Shown: one piece after another, positions 7,466 to 15,084 of the stretch | Layout of the letters: every line of letters begins with the position of its first letter | Position numbering within the stretch: position 1 is the first letter of the stretch | DNA from: CALVJJ01 sp045538425 | Lineage (GTDB): Bacteria > Bacillota > Clostridia > Christensenellales > UBA1242 | NCBI GenBank assembly: GCA_045538425.1 | Contig: JAZSRJ010000020.1 | Coordinates: forward strand, 1 to 18,951 | Direction: 5' to 3' | DNA: 18,951 nt | Translations under genes and position numbers: made by a program | The notes under the pieces: generated by a model | Databases searched by the model: none | Told to the model about the DNA's origin: nothing | What the model saw: the letters and a program-made list of their open reading frames with translations, nothing else

Positions 7466-8419
7466 ATGCTTATTGATCAACAATGCTTACAATATTTGCA
7501 GCAAGCTAGTACTGTTGCTATATTCACACATATGAGACCAGATGGAGATTGTTTGGGCACAGGCCTTGCTTTGAAGTTGATGTTGGAAGCTCAAGGGAAA
7601 AAAGTTGATATTTATGGGGATGTCAACATTAGTGAAAATTATCAATTCTTACCAGGGATAGATGCTGTCAATCAACCAACTTTATCTAGTTATGATTTGA
7701 CGGTGGCTGTTGATTGTAGTGATCGATATAGATTGGGAGATTGGTGGAGAGTGTATGAAGGTGGTACCTATACATTAAAGATAGATCACCATGCAACCAA
7801 TGATCAATTTGCACAAGTTAACGTTGTACATACTGTAGGTAGCACAGCTGAAATTATGTACTATGTATTCCAACAATTAGGCTGGGAGCTAAATAGTGAT
7901 GTTGCGACTTGTCTATATGCTGGATTATCGTCTGACACAGGTTGTTTTTTGTACAATTCAACAACAAAAGAAACACATGAAATTGCGTGTGATCTTATGT
8001 CATATCATTTGGATTTGGAAAAAATTCATTATTATTTATTTCAAAGAAGAACTAGACAACAAATTATGCTAACCGCAACAGCACTTTACAATATCGAGTT
8101 TGCACTTGAAGGAAAGGTTGCTTTTACAGGTTTGTCCCTAAAAGACTTTCATAGAATTGGTGTAAAAAGTACCGAAACAATTGGTATTGTTAGTATGATG
8201 TCTAATATTGATGGATGTCGTATCTCTATCCTTATGGGAGAAGAAAAACCAAATGTATTTGCTGTTAGTTTTCGTACAGATGGTTCAGTTGATGTTGCTA
8301 AAGTAGCAGAACAGTTTGGTGGTGGTGGACACAAAATGGCTGCCGGATGCAAACTATATGGTAGTTTTAATACCGTAAAAGAAAAATTATTAAAAGGGTG
8401 TGAGCCTTTTATATGTTAG
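7466..8419 (+). CDS. nrnA: DHH-DHHA1 phosphoesterase, NrnA-type oligoribonuclease/pAp phosphatase
   Basis: NrnA-type enzymes degrade nanoRNA and short oligonucleotides and dephosphorylate 3'-phosphoadenosine 5'-phosphate. The 317-residue product has the DHH domain metal motifs in order: THMRPDGD (H22, D26, D28), VDCSD (D83), DHH at 107-109 and GLSSDTG (D157). The DHHA1 substrate-binding domain ends with GGGGHKMAAG at residues 285-294. The start is 3 bases after the rbfA stop, with AAAAGGA just upstream. The gene overlaps truB by 7 bp. Some members of the family also hydrolyse cyclic dinucleotides or their linear products, so substrate range should not be assumed from sequence alone. Confidence 0.92.
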   Translation: MLIDQQCLQYLQQASTVAIFTHMRPDGDCLGTGLALKLMLEAQGKKVDIYGDVNISENYQFLPGIDAVNQPTLSSYDLTVAVDCSDRYRLGDWWRVYEGGTYTLKIDHHATNDQFAQVNVVHTVGSTAEIMYYVFQQLGWELNSDVATCLYAGLSSDTGCFLYNSTTKETHEIACDLMSYHLDLEKIHYYLFQRRTRQQIMLTATALYNIEFALEGKVAFTGLSLKDFHRIGVKSTETIGIVSMMSNIDGCRISILMGEEKPNVFAVSFRTDGSVDVAKVAEQFGGGGHKMAAGCKLYGSFNTVKEKLLKGCEPFIC

Positions 8420-9273
8420 GATTTTTGAATATCAACAAACAATCTGGGGTGTCAAGTGCTGCAGTTGTTGCAAAACTTAAAAAACAATTCCATTTGGATA
8501 AAGTAGGACATATGGGAACTTTAGATCCAATGGCAAGTGGTGTTTTGCCAATAGCTATAGGAAAAGCGACTAGATTGTTTGATTATTTTTTAGAGAAAGA
8601 AAAAAGTTATATTGCAGAGTTTGAGTTTGGCTATACGACAGATACTTTAGATGCTGAGGGGGTTGTTCTTCAGCAAAATCTTCCAATTCCAACAAAAGAT
8701 GCGGTGAAGAATGTGTTGACTTCATTGATAGGGGAAGTGGATCAAGTACCTCCAATGTATAGTGCAAAAAATATACAAGGGCGACGTGCTTATGATCTTG
8801 CTAGACAAGGCATTGAGGTACAATTGCAACCAAAACGTGTAACAATCAAGGCAATAGAATTGTTGCAACAAATAACCGAAACAAAATATCAATTTTTAAT
8901 TGTATGTTCTAGTGGTACATACATTAGAAGTATTGCAAGAGATATGGGACAATTGCTTGGAACGGGTGCTACTATGACAGCGTTAACTCGTATTAATAGT
9001 GGTTATTTTGATATAAGTCAGGCAAAAACCGTAGAAGATCTTCAAACAATAAACAATTTAGAAGAAGTGATCATTTCTCCAATAGATGTTTTTCCACAAT
9101 ATAAAACATTGATTATTAAAGAGCAACAAAAAAGAGATTTGTGTAACGGAAAATCCATCGTAGTTGCTCAAGAGAATGGATTGTATTGGATTGTCTTTGA
9201 AAATCGTATTGTAGGACTTGCAAAAGTGACAGAAGAAAAAGCAAAAATTGCGGTATACCTATGGGAGGAATAA
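8413..9273 (+). CDS. truB: tRNA pseudouridine-55 synthase TruB
   Basis: TruB converts U55 in the T-loop of most tRNAs to pseudouridine. The 286-residue product has the family N terminus FLNINKQSGVSS, then VGHMGTLDPMASGVLP, with catalytic aspartate D38 in GTLDP. Downstream are PPMYSAKNIQGRRAY, RAYDLARQG, and CSSGTYIRSIARDMG, all typical for the TruB fold. A PUA-like C-terminal domain follows. The start overlaps the nrnA stop, and there is only a weak upstream AAAGGGTG, so coupled translation with nrnA is likely. In most Firmicutes ribF follows; here an endonuclease IV-like gene does. Confidence 0.95.
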   Translation: MLGFLNINKQSGVSSAAVVAKLKKQFHLDKVGHMGTLDPMASGVLPIAIGKATRLFDYFLEKEKSYIAEFEFGYTTDTLDAEGVVLQQNLPIPTKDAVKNVLTSLIGEVDQVPPMYSAKNIQGRRAYDLARQGIEVQLQPKRVTIKAIELLQQITETKYQFLIVCSSGTYIRSIARDMGQLLGTGATMTALTRINSGYFDISQAKTVEDLQTINNLEEVIISPIDVFPQYKTLIIKEQQKRDLCNGKSIVVAQENGLYWIVFENRIVGLAKVTEEKAKIAVYLWEE

Positions 9274-9275
9274 AA

Positions 9276-10127
9276 ATGGTTAGATTTGGTCCGTCTGGGA
9301 ATGATGATCTCTTTTATGAGACTGGGCATAAAAAGTCTTTAGAAGCACCAAAATGGCTTGCAGAACAAGGATTGTCTGCTTATGAGTATTCTTTGACGAA
9401 AGGAATCAATATTAATGATGCTACAGCAGTTGCTCTTGGGGAAGAAGCAAAGAAATATAATATTGCAATGAGTGTGCATGCGCCATATTATATCAATTTG
9501 GCCAATCCAAGTGATGAGATGGCGGAAAAAAGTTATGGCTATATATTAGGTTCTTTAAGGGTTTGTCGATTGATGCAAGGAGATCATGTTGTTGTGCATA
9601 CTGCGACAGATGGTAAAATGACTCGTAGTGAAGCATTGGAGTTGGTCAAGAAAAGAATGCCAATATTACTAAACAAAATAAAAGAACATGGATATCAAGA
9701 TATGTATGTATGTTTAGAGACAATGGGAAAACAAGCACAAATCGGTACTTATGAAGAGATTATTGATCTGTGCACTATGGACGAATGTTTGATGCCAACA
9801 TTGGATTTTGGTCATATCAATGCCTTGACGCAAGGTAGTCTAAAAACAGCAGAAGATTTTGAAAAAATCATTTTACTTTGTTTTGAAAAACTAGGTGAAT
9901 ACAGAACAAAAAATATTCATGTGCATTTTTCCAAAATTGAGTATGGTCCAAAAGGAGAGGTTAAGCATTTGACTTTTGAAGATACTGTCTATGGACCAGA
10001 ATTTTTACCTTTTGCACAAATTATTAAGAAATATAATTTGACCCCTCGTATTATTTGTGAAAGCAAAGGCACGATGGCGGTTGATGCTCTCAAAATGAAA
10101 GAAATCTATGAGAGTTTGGTAAAATAG
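9276..10127 (+). CDS. Endonuclease IV-like TIM-barrel protein
   Basis: The 283-residue product resembles endonuclease IV (Nfo), a zinc enzyme that cuts abasic sites in DNA. Matching motifs are HAPYYINLANP (H68), VVHTA (H108), CLETMG (E148), LDFGH (D177, H180), HVHFSK (H215), EVKH (H231) and IICESKG (E262). These cover eight of the nine metal ligands known in E. coli Nfo. The remaining aspartate, in DRH of the E. coli enzyme, is replaced by EVKH, so E228 may substitute with a shift of one residue. The start is ATG 9276, because GGAGG at 9264-9268 lies 7 bases upstream; an earlier in-frame ATG at 9261 would precede that site and overlap truB. The gene is last in the rimP operon and is followed by a terminator. 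It may be a DNA-repair nuclease or a related sugar-phosphate TIM-barrel enzyme; nuclease is the better guess. Confidence 0.8.
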   Translation: MVRFGPSGNDDLFYETGHKKSLEAPKWLAEQGLSAYEYSLTKGININDATAVALGEEAKKYNIAMSVHAPYYINLANPSDEMAEKSYGYILGSLRVCRLMQGDHVVVHTATDGKMTRSEALELVKKRMPILLNKIKEHGYQDMYVCLETMGKQAQIGTYEEIIDLCTMDECLMPTLDFGHINALTQGSLKTAEDFEKIILLCFEKLGEYRTKNIHVHFSKIEYGPKGEVKHLTFEDTVYGPEFLPFAQIIKKYNLTPRIICESKGTMAVDALKMKEIYESLVK

Positions 10128-10149
10128 AATATAATGTCAAAAAACAACG

Positions 10150-10179
10150 AAACAATCAAAATGTTTGGTTGTTTTTTTT
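10150..10179 (+). terminator. Rho-independent terminator of the rimP operon
   Basis: AACAATCAAA pairs with TTTGGTTGTT across the three-base loop ATG (10161-10163), with one T-G pair. An uninterrupted run of eight T residues follows at 10172-10179. It lies 22 bases after the endonuclease IV-like stop codon. Confidence 0.85.
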
Positions 10180-10185
10180 GTGTTT

Positions 10186-10218
10186 TTGCAATTGTAGGTT
10201 GCACTCCTAATATACTAT
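10186..10218 (+). promoter_or_regulatory. Candidate promoter region for the spoIIIA operon
   Basis: In B. subtilis spoIIIA is transcribed by mother-cell SigE. Here TATACTAT at 10211-10218 matches the SigE -10 consensus at about six of eight positions. The matching -35 region (GCAATTG near 10188-10194) is poor. A SigA-like reading, TTGCAA at 10186-10191 with TATACT at 10211, has a long 19-bp spacer. The location between the terminator and the strong AAGGAGG site is right, but the exact element is uncertain. Confidence 0.3.
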
Positions 10219-10261
10219 GATAACCGATGGAGTGTCTCTATAGATACGGTAAGGAGGGAGT

Positions 10262-11176
10262 ATGTTAGATAAAATTTTGTCTGCCAATATTTTGTATGCA
10301 TTACAACATATTAAGAGTAGTGCATTACAAGAGCTTCGATTTCGTGTAGATCAACCAGTTATAGTAAGAGTGGGTGGAGAGGGATATTATTTGGCAAATA
10401 ACGGTCTAACTCGAGATAGAGACGATGCTATGATTACCTCTATGCAAGAGTTGAAAGAGATGGTTTTGAAGTCTGCAGATTATTCCTTGTATGCGATCAA
10501 TGATCAATTAATTAAAGGTTTTGTCACTCTTGCTGGTGGTGTTAGGATCGGGATCTGTGGAGAAGTGGTTGTTGAAGAGGGGAAGATTAAGACGATTAAG
10601 AATATTACATCGCTTAATATTCGTATTCCACATGAGGTGCGTAATTGTAGTATGCCTCTTTACAATGTGTTAATGAAAGGTGGACAATTGCAAAATACAT
10701 TGGTCGTATCTAGTCCTGGCTGTGGAAAAACGACTTTTATTAGAGATCTTGCTATGCAGGTAGGGAAAAGAGAAGAGTTTTGTAATGTTCTCATTTGTGA
10801 TGAACGTTGTGAAATTACAGGGATTGATCAAGGAAAATCTAGTATGCTTGATGGGTTTAATTGTGATATCATAGCCAATTGTTCTAAAAAATATGCTTTT
10901 GAGAATGGTATTAGGAGTATGAGGCCAGACGTTATTGTTACAGATGAAATTAATCTAGAAGAGGATATTGAGGCAATAAAAAATGCTTTGACAAGTGGGG
11001 TAAAAGTGGTGGCAACTATCCATGCGAAAGATATTCATGATTTGAAAAAGAAAGATCATTTTAGATCCATTGTTGCGGACAAGTTGTTTGATCGATATGT
11101 GGTTCTTTCGGATAGAAATGGTGTGGGGACATGTGAAGGTGTCTTTAATGAAAATCTTGCATGTATCTATGTATGA
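10262..11176 (+). CDS. spoIIIAA: Stage III sporulation protein AA, secretion-type ATPase
   Basis: SpoIIIAA is the mother-cell cytoplasmic ATPase of the SpoIIIA-SpoIIQ channel, related to the secretion ATPases of type II/IV systems, and is needed for forespore SigG activity. The 304-residue product is close to the 307 residues in B. subtilis. The N-terminal domain (LQELRFRVDQPVIVR) is followed by TLAGGVRIGICGE and NIRIPHEV. Walker A is SSPGCGKTT at residues 150-158, with K156. Walker B is VIVTDE at 224-229, with E229. ATIHAKD lies at 251-257. A strong AAGGAGG at 10251-10257 precedes the ATG by 4 bases. It is the first gene of a complete eight-gene operon, and its stop TGA overlaps the spoIIIAB start. 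Confidence 0.97.
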   Translation: MLDKILSANILYALQHIKSSALQELRFRVDQPVIVRVGGEGYYLANNGLTRDRDDAMITSMQELKEMVLKSADYSLYAINDQLIKGFVTLAGGVRIGICGEVVVEEGKIKTIKNITSLNIRIPHEVRNCSMPLYNVLMKGGQLQNTLVVSSPGCGKTTFIRDLAMQVGKREEFCNVLICDERCEITGIDQGKSSMLDGFNCDIIANCSKKYAFENGIRSMRPDVIVTDEINLEEDIEAIKNALTSGVKVVATIHAKDIHDLKKKDHFRSIVADKLFDRYVVLSDRNGVGTCEGVFNENLACIYV

Positions 11177-11640
11177 TAAAAGTAGGGATACTTTTAGGCA
11201 TGATGATAGCCTCTACCAGTATTGGGTGGATGATTCGCAATCTATTTGTTAAGCGTGTACAATACTTAAAAGATATGGTATCTTTTGCACAACAACTAAA
11301 AAATAATATAAAAAGCAAAAAGGAAAAAGTGGTTGTGTTTTATCAGCAAATGGAACAAAGAGTACATAAAGATTGTTGGGATACACTGGATGTTTTTTTT
11401 CAAAATAGAGAGATTCGCATGCCAGATTATTTAGAGAAAAATGAAACACAAGAAGTCAAGCAGTTTTTGTTAGATGCTGGGCATTTTACTTACTGGGAAG
11501 AGATTGAAAATTTAGATGTGAGAATAGGGTTGTTGGAAGGTTGTTTGCATAATGCTATGCAAAAGCTTGAAAAATATGGTAATTTGTCCTTAAAATTAAG
11601 TTCATTAATTGGAATGTTGATTTGTATTATAGTAATGTAA
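11173..11640 (+). CDS. spoIIIAB: Stage III sporulation protein AB
   Basis: SpoIIIAB is a membrane protein resembling GspF/PilC-type secretion components and is thought to work with the SpoIIIAA ATPase. The 155-residue product has an N-terminal membrane helix (IKVGILLGMMIASTSIGWMI), a helical cytoplasmic body with paired helices around residues 25-135, and a C-terminal hydrophobic helix ending LIGMLICIIVM. The start is chosen at ATG 11173, which forms an ATGA overlap with the spoIIIAA stop and matches the family N terminus. An in-frame ATG at 11161 would add four residues inside spoIIIAA. No clear ribosome binding site is present, so translation probably relies on coupling. Confidence 0.92.
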   Translation: MIKVGILLGMMIASTSIGWMIRNLFVKRVQYLKDMVSFAQQLKNNIKSKKEKVVVFYQQMEQRVHKDCWDTLDVFFQNREIRMPDYLEKNETQEVKQFLLDAGHFTYWEEIENLDVRIGLLEGCLHNAMQKLEKYGNLSLKLSSLIGMLICIIVM

Positions 11641-11652
11641 AAGTAGGTGTTT

Positions 11653-11847
11653 ATGGGGATAGAAATTATATTCAAGATTGCGGCGGTTGGAATACTTACC
11701 GCTGTAGTCAATCAAGTATTGAAGTATGCCGGAAAAGATGAAATTGCAACGCTTGTTACTTTGGCGGGACTCATTGTAGTGTTGTTGATGGTTGTGGGTA
11801 TGATTAATCAATTGTTTACGACAGTCAAAGATATGTTTTTATTGTAG
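11653..11847 (+). CDS. spoIIIAC: Stage III sporulation protein AC
   Basis: SpoIIIAC is a very small integral membrane subunit of the SpoIIIA complex. The 64-residue product nearly equals the 68 residues of B. subtilis. It shows two membrane helices: one from IIFKIAAVGILTAVVNQVL and one from LVTLAGLIVVLLMVVGMI. The short polar turn YAGKDE between them and the tail LFTTVKDMFLL are typical of the family. ATG 11653 is preferred over an in-frame GTG two codons earlier, because AGG at 11645-11647 sits 5 bases before the ATG. The gene is 12 bases after spoIIIAB and 9 before spoIIIAD. Confidence 0.92.
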   Translation: MGIEIIFKIAAVGILTAVVNQVLKYAGKDEIATLVTLAGLIVVLLMVVGMINQLFTTVKDMFLL

Positions 11848-11856
11848 TGAGGATCT

Positions 11857-12240
11857 ATGGATGTCTTTAAGATAGTTGCAGTTGGTATCATTGTTTCTGT
11901 TTGTGCCATTGTTGTTAAGCAGATCAAACCAGAACTAACATTTGCTGTGTTGTTGTCTGGTGCCATTATCTTATTGTCAATGGTGTTTCAATATTTTTCA
12001 ACTGTCTTTGGTGTCTTAGATAATATGATTAACACAACAGGAATTGATAGCGAATTATTTAAGATTATTATCAAGATTATTGGAGTTGGATATCTTATTG
12101 AGTTTGGTGCAAGTTTGTGTAATGATACGGGTAATAGTTCTATTGCAGATAAAATGATAGTTGCGGGGAAAATGATTATTTTGGTTCTTTCTTTGCCTAT
12201 TATTACTTCTTTGTTTGATATTGTGACAGGGTTGTTGTAA
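11857..12240 (+). CDS. spoIIIAD: Stage III sporulation protein AD
   Basis: SpoIIIAD is a polytopic membrane component of the mother-cell side of the feeding channel, paralogous in part to SpoIIIAC. The 127-residue product compares with 133 in B. subtilis. It starts DVFKIVAVGIIVSVCAIVVKQ, followed by PELTFAVLLSGAIILLSMV and two later hydrophobic stretches including VAGKMIILVLSLPIITSLF. The segment KIIGVGYLIEFGASLCNDTG is a family hallmark. GTGAGGA overlaps the spoIIIAC stop and lies just before the ATG. The downstream spoIIIAE gene follows closely. Confidence 0.94.
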   Translation: MDVFKIVAVGIIVSVCAIVVKQIKPELTFAVLLSGAIILLSMVFQYFSTVFGVLDNMINTTGIDSELFKIIIKIIGVGYLIEFGASLCNDTGNSSIADKMIVAGKMIILVLSLPIITSLFDIVTGLL

Positions 12241-12265
12241 GGTTGTGTTTGGTGGTGAGTTGGAG

Positions 12266-13444
12266 ATGAAAAAATGGATTATTTTATTGATGTTAATCAT
12301 TGCATTGTTATGTCTTCCATCCCATCCAACAGTATTAGCGATGGAGCAAGAAGATGTAGAACAAGAATTGATGGATACCACAAATGAGCAACTAAGAGAT
12401 ATTGATTTTTCTGGTCTAGAGAATATTTTGGATGATTTGCAGGATTCTACCAATATTTTTGGTTCTACTTCCTTTAGAGAAAAAGTAGAACAATTACTAG
12501 CTGGTGAGTATTTTGTTCAATATGATTCTGTTTTTGAAGGAATTATTTCTTTTATTACAGATGGGTTTTCTAGTGTAGTCCCGATCATTATGATGATTGT
12601 ATTGTTGGGTGTATTGTCTACGATTGTTACATCTATGAATAGTGGAACGAATAGTGGAATACAACAAGTAATAGGATTTGTATGTTATGGTGCAATGGTT
12701 GTCATTGTGCTGGGTGTTATGAAAGAAGTGATTGGTATTACACAAAATTTGTTGAGTGTGATGCAAAATCAAATTGAAGTCATTTTACCTTTGCTGTTAT
12801 CTATGCTTACAGCCATTGGTGGGGTTGTGTCTGTATCAATCTATAAGCCAATTGTGGTCTTACTCACTTCTGGGGTGATGACTTTGTTTCAAAAAGTATT
12901 GTTGCCAATCTTTGTTGTGATGTTTTTGTTTACGGTTATAGGGTATATCAATCCAAAAATAAAATTGAAAGGATTTGTAGATTTTTTCAGTAGTGGATTT
13001 AAGTGGATATTGGGTATTGTCTTTACTTTGTTTTCGGGCTTCTTAACTATTCAGGGCATTAGTGCAGGAAAATACGATGGTATTAGTATTAAGGCGACCA
13101 AATTTGCCGTCAAAAGCTATATACCAATTATTGGTGGGTATTTGAGTGAGGGGTTGGATTTTGTCGTTTTAAGTAGTGTATTGATTAAAAATGCGGTGGG
13201 CTTATCTGGATTAATTTTATTGTTAATTAGTATTCTGTCTCCCATTATACAGTTGGTTATGCTGAAGTTGGGGATGCAATTGTCAGCAGGTATTGTAGAA
13301 CCATTGGGGAATAGTCAAATGAGTTCTTTTTTAGCTACATGTTCAAAGATATTAGTCTATCCAATTGCATTGATTTTGGGAATGGCGTTTATGTATATTT
13401 TAACGGTTGCGATGCTTATGTGTACGGCGAATGTATTGGTGTAG
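12266..13444 (+). CDS. spoIIIAE: Stage III sporulation protein AE
   Basis: SpoIIIAE is the large polytopic membrane protein of the SpoIIIA complex, with resemblance to transport permeases. The 392-residue product is close to 399 in B. subtilis. It begins with a signal peptide (KKWIILLMLIIALLCLPS, likely cut after VLA near residue 25). A polar stretch rich in E, D and Q follows, then at least six hydrophobic segments from about residue 95 to the end. The ATG at 12266 is preferred to a GTG at 12245, because it puts the signal peptide at the N terminus and has a purine-rich GGTGGTGAG upstream. The GTG has only AAGG two bases away. The conserved KPIVVLLTSGVMTLFQ and AGIVEPLGN segments support the call. 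Confidence 0.93.
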   Translation: MKKWIILLMLIIALLCLPSHPTVLAMEQEDVEQELMDTTNEQLRDIDFSGLENILDDLQDSTNIFGSTSFREKVEQLLAGEYFVQYDSVFEGIISFITDGFSSVVPIIMMIVLLGVLSTIVTSMNSGTNSGIQQVIGFVCYGAMVVIVLGVMKEVIGITQNLLSVMQNQIEVILPLLLSMLTAIGGVVSVSIYKPIVVLLTSGVMTLFQKVLLPIFVVMFLFTVIGYINPKIKLKGFVDFFSSGFKWILGIVFTLFSGFLTIQGISAGKYDGISIKATKFAVKSYIPIIGGYLSEGLDFVVLSSVLIKNAVGLSGLILLLISILSPIIQLVMLKLGMQLSAGIVEPLGNSQMSSFLATCSKILVYPIALILGMAFMYILTVAMLMCTANVLV

Positions 13445-13452
13445 GAGAGAGT

Positions 13453-13953
13453 ATGGATGCGTGGTTGTTAAGTATAGTTGGCGTTGTATTTGTTGGTGTC
13501 GTATTTGATATGATGATACCAGAAGGAAAAGTGAATGGGATAATACGAAGCATATTTTCTATAGCAACTTTATTTGTATTGCTACAACCAGTACCAAAAT
13601 TAATCAAAGAGTTGACCAACAAACAATGGGATATGGATGTAACATTTCAGGAGGTTGGACGTTATAATGAAGAAGATATTTTGGTGCTACAACAATCTAT
13701 TCAAAATGAATTGATCGAGATTGGGTATAATGGGGTAGATGTTGTGGTTGGATATGATAATACGCATTCGACAAATTGTATCCAAAATGTCTATATAGAT
13801 TTGTCTGGTGTAGTTCTAAATATGGACAAGCAACATATAGTAGAATATGAAGATATAAAAGAGGTTGTGTGTAGACAAGCTCAAGTGGCCAAGGAGCAAG
13901 TTATTATCTATGGGAAAGGTGACTTCAGTACAACAACAGGTAGTAAGCCATAA
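13453..13953 (+). CDS. spoIIIAF: Stage III sporulation protein AF
   Basis: SpoIIIAF is a membrane protein with a small extracytoplasmic domain that joins the ring assembly of the SpoIIIA-SpoIIQ channel. The 166-residue product is shorter than the roughly 206 residues in B. subtilis. Two N-terminal membrane helices (WLLSIVGVVFVGVVFDMMIP and RSIFSIATLFVLLQPVP) carry the family signature MMIPEGKVNGIIRSIF. A soluble domain from about residue 60 to the end follows, with VYIDLSGVV and VCRQAQVAKEQVIIYGKG, resembling the ring-building fold. The start is ATG 13453, with AGGAGA at 13443-13448. The open frame extends upstream into spoIIIAE, but that extension is not used. Confidence 0.9.
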   Translation: MDAWLLSIVGVVFVGVVFDMMIPEGKVNGIIRSIFSIATLFVLLQPVPKLIKELTNKQWDMDVTFQEVGRYNEEDILVLQQSIQNELIEIGYNGVDVVVGYDNTHSTNCIQNVYIDLSGVVLNMDKQHIVEYEDIKEVVCRQAQVAKEQVIIYGKGDFSTTTGSKP

Positions 13954-13981
13954 CAAATCATCACCCAAATGGTGGGCTAAG

Positions 13982-14509
13982 ATGAATTTTTCCGGATTGG
14001 GAAAATATAAAAAAATCATTGCTCCAGTCGTGGCGTTGGTGGTTTTGGGTGTTGTCTATATGTGTCTTCAAATACCAACGAAAAGTAGCTCATATACTTC
14101 TAGTCAAATTGCGTATACGTCTACTATGCAGTACGTAGATCATATGGAGGCAAGGTTACGAAGCATTCTAGGATCTATTAAGGATGCAGGAGAAGTAGAG
14201 GTAATGATTGCTGTAGATGGCAGTCCAGAACTAAAGTTGGCAACAACAGTAGAAGAAAAAACGACGACAACAACATCGGCTTCAGGGGGTTCTACTCAGA
14301 CAGTAACTGTTGTGACAGATCCTATCATAGTAGAAGTGAGTGGAGAAGAAGAACCATTGATTCTTATGGAGATCATGCCAAGTATAACAGGAGTTGTGGT
14401 TGTTGCAAGTGGTGCAAGTTATACAAAAGTAAAATTGCAGATGTTGGAAGCAGTTCAGGCACTGCTGAATATTACGGGAGATAAGGTAAAAATCATAGAA
14501 GGGAGATAG
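13982..14509 (+). CDS. spoIIIAG: Stage III sporulation protein AG
   Basis: SpoIIIAG forms the large ring of the channel in the intermembrane space of the engulfed forespore. The product has a short cytoplasmic N terminus, one membrane helix (APVVALVVLGVVYMCLQI) and a soluble domain. That domain shows the pattern RLRSILGSIKDAGEVEVMI, EEPLILMEIMPSITGVVVVA and KLQMLEAVQALLNITGDKVKII, all family hallmarks. The start is uncertain. ATG 13982 gives 175 residues and has GGTGGG at 13971-13976. ATG 13910 gives 199 residues and overlaps spoIIIAF by 44 bp, with an AAGGAG 13 bases away, which is too far. The B. subtilis protein has about 229 residues. Between residues about 100 and 125 is a Thr/Ser/Gly-rich insert of low complexity. 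Confidence 0.88.
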   Translation: MNFSGLGKYKKIIAPVVALVVLGVVYMCLQIPTKSSSYTSSQIAYTSTMQYVDHMEARLRSILGSIKDAGEVEVMIAVDGSPELKLATTVEEKTTTTTSASGGSTQTVTVVTDPIIVEVSGEEEPLILMEIMPSITGVVVVASGASYTKVKLQMLEAVQALLNITGDKVKIIEGR

Positions 14510-14524
14510 TGGGAGGTAAGAATT

Positions 14525-15004
14525 ATGTTATCTAAAAAGAAAAAAATCGCGATTGTATCATGTTTTACAGTATTGCTTGCTGGTGCAGGTATTGTGAATT
14601 TGGCTATCAACAATAAGTTGACAACAAGTCAAGCAAGTGCAACAACGGTGACCAATGCTAACTTTTTCTCAACATATCGTACAGACAGAACAGATACTCG
14701 AAATCAAGAAATACTATATTTGGATGCTATTATTGCTAGCGATAGCGCTAGTGCTGAAGCAAAAACGACAGCTGAGGCGAAAAAACAAGAGTTGATTTCT
14801 CTTATGGAGAGTGAACTAACACTTGAAGGGTTGATCAAGGCAAAAGGCTTTAATGATGCAGTTGTGTCTACATCAAGTAGTGCCATCAATGTGATCGTGA
14901 AAAGTGCGGAATTGAATGCTAGTGAAGTTGCTCAAATTGTTGATGTTATCCAAACACAAACAGCCTATACCATTGATAATATTAAGATTATCCCAGTAGA
15001 ATAA
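14525..15004 (+). CDS. spoIIIAH: Stage III sporulation protein AH
   Basis: SpoIIIAH is the mother-cell partner of forespore SpoIIQ; together they bridge the two membranes around the forespore. The 159-residue product has a basic N terminus (SKKKK), a membrane helix (IAIVSCFTVLLAGAGIVNLA) and an extracytoplasmic region. That region is FFSTYRTDRTDTRNQEILYLDAII, then an alanine-rich linker, then a ring-building YscJ/FliF-like domain ending NIKIIPVE. It is shorter than the 218 residues of B. subtilis, mainly between the membrane helix and the ring domain. GGGAGG at 14511-14516 precedes the ATG by 8 bases. The gene ends the spoIIIA operon, and no strong terminator follows. Confidence 0.92.
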   Translation: MLSKKKKIAIVSCFTVLLAGAGIVNLAINNKLTTSQASATTVTNANFFSTYRTDRTDTRNQEILYLDAIIASDSASAEAKTTAEAKKQELISLMESELTLEGLIKAKGFNDAVVSTSSSAINVIVKSAELNASEVAQIVDVIQTQTAYTIDNIKIIPVE

Positions 15005-15026
15005 TTGACTTTTGATGTTATAATTA

Positions 15027-15055
15027 TTGATTTTTTATGATTTGTATGTTATACT
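15027..15055 (+). promoter_or_regulatory. SigA-type promoter with extended -10 for yqhY-nusB-xseAB-proS
   Basis: TTGATT at 15027-15032 and TATACT at 15050-15055 are separated by exactly 17 bp. TG at 15047-15048 gives the extended -10 TGTTATACT. This layout is almost the same as the rimP promoter's TGTTACACT. Transcription would begin near 15062, so the leader before the yqhY start at 15085 is short. Confidence 0.7.
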
Positions 15056-15084
15056 TGTGATGAATGATAAAAGGGGTAATGCTT

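Noticed and set aside
15005..15024. TTGACT followed by TATAAT as a promoter
   Set aside because: The two elements are only eight bases apart, too close for a sigma-70 promoter; the TTGATT/TATACT pair further downstream has proper spacing.
15000..15036. Inverted repeat AATAATT/AATTATT followed by six T residues as terminator of spoIIIA
   Set aside because: The stem is seven A-T pairs with a 15-base loop, which is too weak to call, and it overlaps the -35 of the next promoter.
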